This document shows, piece by piece, positions 36,629 to 44,700 of a stretch of DNA of 45,423 bases. The notes under the pieces were generated by a model. It did not search any database. It saw nothing but the letters and a program-made list of their open reading frames with translations, and was not told the DNA's origin. The stretch comes from Sulfurovum sp. (lineage in GTDB: Bacteria; Campylobacterota; Campylobacteria; Campylobacterales; Sulfurovaceae). A program made the position numbers and the translations under genes. Positions within the stretch are counted from its first letter, which is position 1. The number at the start of each line of letters is the position of its first letter. Where the stretch lies: assembly GCA_012329065.1 (NCBI GenBank), contig JAAXPZ010000027.1:1-45423 (forward strand), given 5' to 3'.

Positions 36629-39604
36629 ATGTATCAAAGTAATATTTATGAATACTTAGAAAATTTAAAAGCAGCGAAGCTTCTTATCTGTAAAGACGAT
36701 AAAGAAGCGATAAGCATAAGAGATATAGCAGTGTTCCAAGGCTATGAAGCTTTTGTATTACCAGACATCAGAGTGTTACCAGGGGATGATATGCGTTCTT
36801 ATGGCGATGAACTCAGGGAGATGTTTTATCAGATAGGATGTTATCATGGTTGTCAAAATAAAAAACTCCTGATTTCTCCTCTAAGATCCTTGCTCTTTCC
36901 TTTGCCAAAAGCACAATATTTCCAGACTATGAGGCTTGAGTTTGGAGATACGGTATCGTTGGTTGATCTAAAAGATAGGCTCTACTGCTGGGGATATCAC
37001 TTTGTAGATATTGCCACTGTGCAGGGTGAAGTCTCTTTTCGTGGGGATATTATTGATATCTATCCTATAGGAAGTGACAGACCTTATCGCATATCATTAT
37101 TTGATGAGCTAATAGAGACGATTCAGCACTATGATGAAAGTAGCCAAAAGAGGCTAACTGAGGAGTTAGAAGAGCTGGAGATTACAGCAGCTTTTTTGGC
37201 ACTGAGTAGAGATGAGCATGAAGATTTTAGGCACAGAGTTGAATCTAGTGCCTACGATGCCTTTGTCAAAGATATAGATTCATTGGGGCTTTGGCACCTT
37301 AGGGAGCTAGCAGAGAGTGCATTTATACAGTTTGATGCCATATGTGTGTCTGATCTCAAAGAAGAACTCGATGAGATATACGCACTTAGTACTCCGCTAC
37401 TAGGAAGAGTTGCATTTCCTGCTGAGATAATACCGCTCTCTATAGGGTATAGAGATATAGAGGTGCTAGATCCTAATAAGTTTCTAGAGACACATAGAGA
37501 TAAGAAAGTTACGATTATTGCCAAAAACGAAAGTATTGTGCGAGGATCTGGGCTTGATTGGGGTCAGGCTGGGGAAATAGATTTTGTTTATCAAGAAGGC
37601 ATAATCAATCTCTTGAGTAAAAATGAACTTATTATCTCTCTCAATAAACCTTTTAAACGAAAACGGGTTAAAAAAGTCAGTATTGTTCTTGATGAGCTTA
37701 GCATGGGCGACTTTGTGGTGCATGAAAATCATGGCATAGGGATCTTTAAGGGTGTGCAGAAGAGAGAGGTGCTAGGGGCAACAAGTGAATTTGTAGTGAT
37801 GCAGTATCAAAATGAAGATACCCTACTAATCCCAGTTAGTAGCCTAGAGGTGATAGATCGTTTTGTGGCAGAAGGAGGCTCGCTTCCTGTGTTGGATCGT
37901 TTGGGCAAGGCAAGCTTCAAACGACTCAAGGGGAGAGTGAGAGATAAACTCTTCGCTATAGCAAGCCAGATTATACAGCTTTCTGCCAAAAGACACCTCA
38001 AGAGAGGCATAGTGCTCAAAATACCAGAGGAACATACCATTTTTATGTCTGAAGCTGGTTTTGTGCATACTGAGGATCAAGAGCAGTCTATAGAAGATAT
38101 GCTCCATGATATGGCTTCTGGCAAAATGATGGATAGACTACTCTCAGCCGATGTGGGCTTTGGCAAGACAGAAGTAGCTATGAATGGCATGTTTATAGCA
38201 GCCAAAAATGGATACCAGACGATGATGATAGCTCCGACGACACTTCTTAGTTCACAGCACTTCAAGAGCCTAAAAGAGAGATTTTATGGTCATGGCATAT
38301 GCATAGCCAAACTAGATAGATATATCAGTCCCAAAGAGAAACGGACTGTTTTGGCTGGCTTGAGTGACGGAAGCATAGATATGGTAGTGGGCACTCATGC
38401 ATTATTGGGAGCCAAGTTTAAAAACCTTGCATTTGTAGTTATTGACGAGGAGCACAAATTTGGAGTCAAGCAAAAAGAAGCACTCAAGGAGATTGCAACA
38501 GATGTACATTTGCTCTCTATGTCTGCAACCCCTATACCAAGAAGCCTAAACCTTGCACTTTCGGAGATAAAAAGCTTTTCTGAGATACTTACTCCTCCTA
38601 CTGAGAGGCAAGGGGTGAGAACTTTTGTCAAGAGTTATGACGATAGCGTGATCAAAGAAGCGATACTGCGAGAGAAGCGTCGCGGAGGACAGATTTTTTA
38701 TGTATTCAATTCTATTGCGGGCATTGAAGAGAAACGAAAAGAGCTACTTTATATCTTGCCTGATTTGAGGATCACTGTGTTACACTCCAAGATATCTGCT
38801 ATCAAAACAGAAGATGAGATGATGAAATTTGAAGATGGAGAGTATGACTTGTTGCTTTCTACTTCCATAGTAGAGTCAGGCATTCATATGCCCCATGCCA
38901 ACACTATGATCGTAGATGGGGCTGACAACTTTGGTATAGCAGACATGCATCAGCTCAGAGGTAGAGTCGGTAGAGGCACCAAAGAAGGATATTGTTACTT
39001 TATTGTCACCGACAAGGAGAGGCTTACTGAAAATGCCAAAAGGCGATTACTTGCATTAGAATCTCATTCAGAGCTGGGTTCTGGTGCCGTATTGGCGTTT
39101 AACGACCTTCAGATTAGAGGTGGCGGCAATATTATAGGAGAGGCTCAGAGTGGTCATATCAAACAGATAGGCTATTCTCTTTACCTAAGAATGCTTGAAG
39201 ATGCCATCAGAGAACTCAGTGGTAAAGACAAAGAGGTGACAAAAAATATTGATATGAAACTCGCTGTGGATGCCTATCTCAACGAAGAATTAATAGAAGA
39301 AGATAGGCTTCGTTTAGAGCTGTATCGTCGTCTTTCTCTTTGTGAGAGCACAGGAGAGGTATATGAGATAGAAGAGGAGATAGAAGACAGGTTTGGAAAG
39401 CTAGACAAGGTGACTAGGCAGTTTATTGATGTGATTGTTATGAAAGTATTGGCCAGAGAGCAAGCTATATCCAAGGTTTCATCTTATGGAGATAAAGTTT
39501 TTATAGAGTTTATGGATAGTTCCAAAGATAGAACCGTACTCAAGGCACCAAGTAAAGACGATGACGATATCATCGCTACTGCTATGGGCTATCTCAAGCG
39601 ATAA
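36629..39604 (+). CDS. mfd: Transcription-repair coupling factor
   Basis: A 991-residue helicase-like translocase that removes RNA polymerase stalled at DNA damage and recruits UvrA. It has an N-terminal UvrB-like part (1-340), the RNA-polymerase-binding CarD-like domain (FVVHENHGIGIFKGV near 353-367), Walker A DVGFGKTEVA near 508, DEEH in VVIDEEHKFGV and the motor motifs MSATPIPRSL and RGRVGRGTKEGYCYF. The C-terminal TRCF domain is present. It is shorter than E. coli Mfd (1148), as usual in Campylobacterota, and has DEEH where many Mfd proteins have DEEQ. Confidence 0.95.
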   Translation: MYQSNIYEYLENLKAAKLLICKDDKEAISIRDIAVFQGYEAFVLPDIRVLPGDDMRSYGDELREMFYQIGCYHGCQNKKLLISPLRSLLFPLPKAQYFQTMRLEFGDTVSLVDLKDRLYCWGYHFVDIATVQGEVSFRGDIIDIYPIGSDRPYRISLFDELIETIQHYDESSQKRLTEELEELEITAAFLALSRDEHEDFRHRVESSAYDAFVKDIDSLGLWHLRELAESAFIQFDAICVSDLKEELDEIYALSTPLLGRVAFPAEIIPLSIGYRDIEVLDPNKFLETHRDKKVTIIAKNESIVRGSGLDWGQAGEIDFVYQEGIINLLSKNELIISLNKPFKRKRVKKVSIVLDELSMGDFVVHENHGIGIFKGVQKREVLGATSEFVVMQYQNEDTLLIPVSSLEVIDRFVAEGGSLPVLDRLGKASFKRLKGRVRDKLFAIASQIIQLSAKRHLKRGIVLKIPEEHTIFMSEAGFVHTEDQEQSIEDMLHDMASGKMMDRLLSADVGFGKTEVAMNGMFIAAKNGYQTMMIAPTTLLSSQHFKSLKERFYGHGICIAKLDRYISPKEKRTVLAGLSDGSIDMVVGTHALLGAKFKNLAFVVIDEEHKFGVKQKEALKEIATDVHLLSMSATPIPRSLNLALSEIKSFSEILTPPTERQGVRTFVKSYDDSVIKEAILREKRRGGQIFYVFNSIAGIEEKRKELLYILPDLRITVLHSKISAIKTEDEMMKFEDGEYDLLLSTSIVESGIHMPHANTMIVDGADNFGIADMHQLRGRVGRGTKEGYCYFIVTDKERLTENAKRRLLALESHSELGSGAVLAFNDLQIRGGGNIIGEAQSGHIKQIGYSLYLRMLEDAIRELSGKDKEVTKNIDMKLAVDAYLNEELIEEDRLRLELYRRLSLCESTGEVYEIEEEIEDRFGKLDKVTRQFIDVIVMKVLAREQAISKVSSYGDKVFIEFMDSSKDRTVLKAPSKDDDDIIATAMGYLKR

Positions 39605-39624
39605 TTTTAATCTTAATGTGCTAT

Positions 39625-39630
39625 TATACT
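39625..39630 (+). promoter_or_regulatory. -10 box of the HisKA_2 kinase operon
   Basis: TATACT lies 28 bp before the kinase ATG, 20 bp after the mfd stop. An AGGAG ribosome-binding site follows at 39650-39654. It would give the two-component pair its own transcript start. Confidence 0.5.
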
Positions 39631-39658
39631 TTAATTCAAAGTTTCCATAGGAGCATAA

Positions 39659-40834
39659 ATGGCAGGAGAGATGATAAGGTTTCTTGAGTCAGAGATTCTC
39701 AAGGGCAAACATTTTCCTGTCGGAAGCAGAGACAGACTCAGAGCCACACTAGTCAATCTTTTTATCTTGGTTGGTTCATTTGTCATCTTGCTTTATGCTT
39801 ATGAAAATATGGTTCAGGGCTATTATGGGATATTAGCTGTTGAGATGGTGATGGTACTAGTCTTGGTAATCGGATATCTCGTATTTCCTTATTATACCAA
39901 TATCGAACAGATCTCTTATATGATATTGGGTGCGTTGACTTTTTTGCTAGCGATTTCACTGGTACTTCCCGATAAAGATCCAGAACTTTCCATATTTTGG
40001 CTAGCATCACTTCCGATTTTTGTCTTTTATTTTTTGGGTGTTAGGAAAGGTATTGTTTGGAATGGATATATGTTTGTTATTTTGCTTATTGTGCCTTTAA
40101 TTTCTTTTGTAGCTGATGTTAAGTTCGTCTATACTTGGGAGCTGCTCTCTCAAATCATAGTGGGTTTTTTGATAGTCTCATATATGCTTTATATTATAGA
40201 AAAAGAGCGAAGCTCTTATGAACAGAGGCTCAATGTAGCCCTTAAAGAGAATACAATGCTCTTCAAAGAGGTACATCATCGCACCAAGAATAATATGCAG
40301 GTCATCATGGGGCTTCTAGAGTCACAATCATTCAAGATAGACGAGCCTAAATATAGAAAAATGTTTGAGGCACATATAAACCGCCTCAAAGCGATGAGCT
40401 TAATGCATAAAAATCTTTATTCAGAGCAAAATTTTGAGCAAGTAGATATCAAAAAATATCTCAGAGAGGTTATTAGCAGTTTACAGTTATATACAGAGCA
40501 TAAAATAGAATCAGACATAGATGAGATTATGATTGACATGAAAGATGCCATGAATATAGGATTAATCGTAAATGAAGCAGTAACTAATTCCATAGAGCAT
40601 GCCTTTGGAGGTGACAATGAGGGAAATATAGATATCTCACTCAAACACATAGGACACAGATGCTCATTGGCTATCAAGGACAACGGTAGAGGTTTTGACA
40701 CAGAAAAAACATATAAGTCTCTCGGTGTGACACTTATCAGAGATCTCAGTAGTACTCTTCATAATAGTGCTATTGTGCTGAGTGGCATATCTGGCACCTC
40801 CATAACAATATATTTTGACCTCAAGGAGTATTAA
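39659..40834 (+). CDS. Membrane histidine kinase of the HisKA_2 type
   Basis: A 391-residue sensor kinase. The first 185 residues hold about six transmembrane helices with very short loops, so any signal is probably sensed within the membrane. A short coiled coil (about 180-200) leads to the HisKA_2 phosphoacceptor motif EVHHRTKNNMQVIMGLL with H206. The HATPase_c domain has IVNEAVTNSIEHAF (N-box) and IKDNGRGFD (G-box). HisKA_2 kinases often pair with unusual regulators. Here the regulator gene starts two bases after the stop. The signal is unknown. Confidence 0.9.
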   Translation: MAGEMIRFLESEILKGKHFPVGSRDRLRATLVNLFILVGSFVILLYAYENMVQGYYGILAVEMVMVLVLVIGYLVFPYYTNIEQISYMILGALTFLLAISLVLPDKDPELSIFWLASLPIFVFYFLGVRKGIVWNGYMFVILLIVPLISFVADVKFVYTWELLSQIIVGFLIVSYMLYIIEKERSSYEQRLNVALKENTMLFKEVHHRTKNNMQVIMGLLESQSFKIDEPKYRKMFEAHINRLKAMSLMHKNLYSEQNFEQVDIKKYLREVISSLQLYTEHKIESDIDEIMIDMKDAMNIGLIVNEAVTNSIEHAFGGDNEGNIDISLKHIGHRCSLAIKDNGRGFDTEKTYKSLGVTLIRDLSSTLHNSAIVLSGISGTSITIYFDLKEY

Positions 40835-40835
40835 G

Positions 40836-41543
40836 ATGACTATGCCTAAAAGAATAGTAATAGTAGAAGACGAGGTAATCACTCAACGATTTCTTCAGGA
40901 TATTTTTGGACAATACGACACTACAATAGCAGGTTGCTTCGACAATGCAGGTGATGTGATGGCTAATATCAAAGACATGAAGTGTGATATGATTCTTATG
41001 GATATCAATATCAAGGGACCAGTAGATGGCATACAGCTTGCTAGGAAGATATTGGATAAGTATGAGATTCCTATCGTATTTATCACAGCACACAATGATG
41101 ATGAAACAGTAGAAGAGACGCTGGAGCTGTCTCCATATGGTTTTATCTGTAAACCTTTTACTAGCAAAGATGTCATAGTAACGATACAGATAGCTTATAA
41201 GCGTTATCTTGCCCATAACAAAGTACTTGAGGTAAAAGATGAAATAGCTACAAATCAAGACATAATAGTTAGTGAAAAGTACACTTATGTACAAGACGAT
41301 TCTCAACTCTATGAGGATGGAAAGCCTGTAGATCTGACCAAGAATCAACATATGTTAGTCAGCGTACTTATGCAAAATATCAATCAAACGGTTAGCTATG
41401 ACACTTTAGTTGCTACTATTTGGGGAGATACACCTATAGCAGATTCGGCACTTCGAACACTGGTTTATTCAGTTAGAAAGCTCTTACCAGCATTGCCTAT
41501 AGTCTCCCACAGTAAGATAGGGTACGCACTGGAGACCGAATAA
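40836..41543 (+). CDS. Response regulator with OmpR-like output domain
   Basis: A 235-residue regulator. The receiver (1-125) has acidic E11-D12, phosphoacceptor D56 (LMDINIKGPVDG) and K106 (CKPF). After a linker, the C-terminal part (about 155-235) reads as a winged helix of the OmpR/PhoB type: LTKNQHMLVSVLMQ, YDTLVATIWGD, LRTLVYSVRKLL and KIGYALE. I chose ATG 40836, seven bases after AAGGAG, rather than an upstream TTG inside the kinase gene. It is the last gene before the riboswitch-controlled exported protein, which makes that gene a candidate target (inference). Confidence 0.9.
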   Translation: MTMPKRIVIVEDEVITQRFLQDIFGQYDTTIAGCFDNAGDVMANIKDMKCDMILMDINIKGPVDGIQLARKILDKYEIPIVFITAHNDDETVEETLELSPYGFICKPFTSKDVIVTIQIAYKRYLAHNKVLEVKDEIATNQDIIVSEKYTYVQDDSQLYEDGKPVDLTKNQHMLVSVLMQNINQTVSYDTLVATIWGDTPIADSALRTLVYSVRKLLPALPIVSHSKIGYALETE

Positions 41544-41640
41544 ACCATCACATGAGCAGTGACTTTACAATTATATTAATAAAATAACACTTTTTTGACA
41601 TAATACTAATTTCTTAATATAAAATTTGACATTTTTATAT

Positions 41641-41646
41641 TATAAT
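41641..41646 (+). promoter_or_regulatory. -10 box for the riboswitch transcript
   Basis: A perfect TATAAT sits in a very AT-rich stretch, which would place the transcription start at about 41652-41654, directly before the riboswitch. TTGACA occurs at 41595 and 41626, but neither has the right spacing to this box. TTGACA 41595 with TATAAA 41618 (17-bp spacer) is a second possible promoter. Confidence 0.6.
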
Positions 41647-41654
41647 TATGAATT

Positions 41655-41750
41655 ATTTTGTAAAAGCCAAACCTTCTGAAAAGCTGGGACGGAAAGCCAC
41701 GGGTCGTATAGCTTTAGTTTAAAAGTGTTAGATAGCCGGGTTACTTTATA
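41655..41750 (+). ncRNA. Cyclic-di-GMP-I (GEMM-I) riboswitch
   Basis: The leader carries the conserved GEMM-I core in order: GCCAAACC (41666-41673), a hairpin with GAAA tetraloop (41678-41681), GGGACGGAAAGCC (41686-41698), a second hairpin after ACGGGTC, and ATAGCCGGGTTAC (41732-41744). This matches the Vibrio Vc2 aptamer element by element. The closing P1 stem would be short and AT-rich (around 41659-41665 with 41745-41750). By my alignment the ligand-contacting residue before CCAAACC is G (41666), which favours c-di-GMP over cyclic GMP-AMP, and its partner C is at 41744. There is no terminator before the gene, so control is more likely translational. The first hairpin has two internal mismatches. 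Confidence 0.9.
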
Positions 41751-41773
41751 TTTGAGTAATAAGGATTATAATT

Positions 41774-44700
41774 ATGAAACACATCAAGCAATGGATAAAA
41801 GTTTTTACACTTTTACTACTTTCAACACTTTTTGGAACTACGGCATTACAAGCGGTAGATATTCCCCTAGATAACACTATTGCAAAAATTAATGGTGATG
41901 GTAATCTAGCTACATGTAGTACAGGAGATACCTATAGGCTAGGTACAACTGCAACATATAATGGTCAAGCACTTGACATTTTACTTACTATTACTGCTAC
42001 AGACAATGAGTATCCTCTAATAAATCAAGGTGCGGGAGATTGTATAGGTGTTGATAGTGGGATACTTGAGACTCGACTTCGTGACAGATCTGGTGTTGCT
42101 GGATCTGGAAGTGATGCGGATACCATAGCATTTATGGATTTGCAGGTTTCTATAGTACAGCAAGGAATGACTACGCCCTTGGAGGTTGACAGGATAGTCT
42201 TTTCAGGATTTGACTTAGATACAAACGGTGTAGCCGACACAGCAGCTGTAAACTATACAGGAACAGATGATATTTATATGATAGCACCTAGTAGGGGCTA
42301 TATACAAGCTGGTGTATCCAATGTTGCGTATAGCGAGGGTAATTTTGGTGCAGGCTATAATGTGAAACTCAGGGGTCAAAATACAGGAAACTGTAATGAC
42401 TCGGCAACTAACCCAGATGCAGCTTGTCGTGGTGGTGGGATTGTTGTAGAAGGCACTAATGGTCCAAATAAAGTAACATTGGCAAATATAAGAGTCATAA
42501 ATGACAATGCATATGGAAATTATACTACAGATGCCGCAGCCCATAGATTGATTCAACTTTCATTTAAGGAAGTGGACTTTGAGAATATTCTTCAAAGCAG
42601 TATAGACCATGGAGATATACCTGCGTCATATGGCGATGCTTTTCATGCTGTATCAGTATATACAGTACTTGGTTATGGGTACCCTGCAGATAATGAAAAT
42701 GCACAAAATTCACTCAATGCAGATGCAGATGATAATCCAGATGTAGGAAACATTAATTTTGATGATGAAGATGGTGTACTTATAGGCAGTCAGCCAACAG
42801 TTGGTTCTGAGCTCAATATGACAGTCGGTTTTTCATATGACCTCAATGTAACAAGTATTGGAAATGGATTTTTAAGTGTTTGGATAGACCTCAATGGTGA
42901 TGGTGATTTTGATGATGCAGGAGAACAAATACTAACTGATCATGTTCTCTCAAGTGTTGTTGCCATTAATACGATTGTTCCCGTCACAATCCCTGTAGAT
43001 AATTATGTAGGGCAATCCTATGCACGATTTAGATTTTCAGAAAATGCAGGTGTTGCATCTTCTGGTAATGGAGGAAATGGTGAGGTTGAGGATTACACAG
43101 TATTCTTTAATCCCGCAGGTAATATCACGGGACATATTTATAATGATTTAAATGGGAATGGTACACAAGATGCAGGAGAGCCAGATTTGGCTAATGTAGA
43201 TGTGGTCATAACTGCTGCAAATAATGAAGTGCAAACTATTACTACTGATGTAAATGGTGATTATATTGCAACAGGCGTGGCTGTAGGTGATTCGTCGGTA
43301 GATATCGATGAGACGACACTACCGGTAGGTGCCAGCCAGACAGAAGGGACAGATCCTACCACGGTCTCTGTTAATGCAAATACGGATAATTTCGAAGAGA
43401 ACAATGGATTCAACATCCCTGGCGGGACACTTACTGGACACCTCTATAATGACCTAAACAACAACGGTACACAAGATGGTGCTGATACAAATATGGCCAA
43501 CGTAGATGTCAATGTAACAGATTCGGGTGGCAATACGCAGATTGTCTCAACAGATGCTAATGGTGATTATGTTGCTTATGGACTGCTTGGAGGAGATGTT
43601 ACGGTAACCATTGATGTGTTGGACCCAGATTTCCCTATAGGTGCTACTCAAACAGAAGGGACAAACCCTACTATCGTGAATATCGTTTTTGGGGCAACTA
43701 ATACAGAGGAGAACAATGGGTTTTATCAAGTTCCTCCTCCTGCAGGACAAGGAGAAGTCTGTTATGGGCTTTCAGACGGTTCAGATGAATTGGTTCTTTA
43801 TGATGCAGATAGTGCTACAGATACTATTATAGGTTCCAATAATGCACCAAATAATGATATTGAAACTATGGCATTCAATGTCGACCGTTCTGTACTATAT
43901 GCTTTTGATAAAGTAGACAATGGAGATGTGCAACTGGGTACTGTCAGTCAAACCGATGGGTCATTTACATTCATTGCAGGTGGTGTAGATGTAGATCAAG
44001 ATGGACAAGCTTCCGGTTCTGATGGCAATAAACGAATTAGAGATATCGATGCAATGGGATTTGACCCAGTTACGGGGAATCTATATGCTGCAGTGATTGA
44101 TGAGCGTGTGGGTAATGGAAATGAATTACTTATACAGGTGAATCCTACAACAGGAAAATTGGTTTATGATGCTTTTGGTGCGGGCGTGGACTATGTTGAA
44201 ATTGATACCAATGGGGCAGGTGTTCCGAATGATATTGATGATTTGGCTATAGATGCTGATGGTACAATGTATGCTAGCGCCAACAATAGTGGAGGAAACG
44301 ATAGACTTGTTATTATCAACAAAACTACCGGAGCAGTAACAGATCTGGGAAATTTCCATGATAGCTCCAATAATGCAGTTGAAGATTTAGAAGGAATGAC
44401 CTTTACACATGATGGCAGACTTTTTGTATCTAGTGGTACTACCAATATTATGTGGGAAGTAGATAAAGCAAATGGATTGTCTACACAGTTTGGGACATTT
44501 ACGAATGGTAGCGACTATGAAGGAATTGCATGTACCTACAAGAAAGGTGATATTTCAGGACATCTCTATAATGATTTAAATAGAAATGGAACACAAGACG
44601 CAGGTGAGCCAGACTTAGCCAATGTAGATATCGTTATTACCGATACTTTTGGTACCCCTACAACAGTGCAAACAGATGCAAACGGTAATTATCTGGCACA

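Noticed and set aside
41655-41750. Cyclic GMP-AMP-specific variant (GEMM-Ib)
   Set aside because: The specificity position appears to be G rather than A in my alignment. The core GGAAAGCC also occurs in GEMM-Ib, so this is a preference, not proof.
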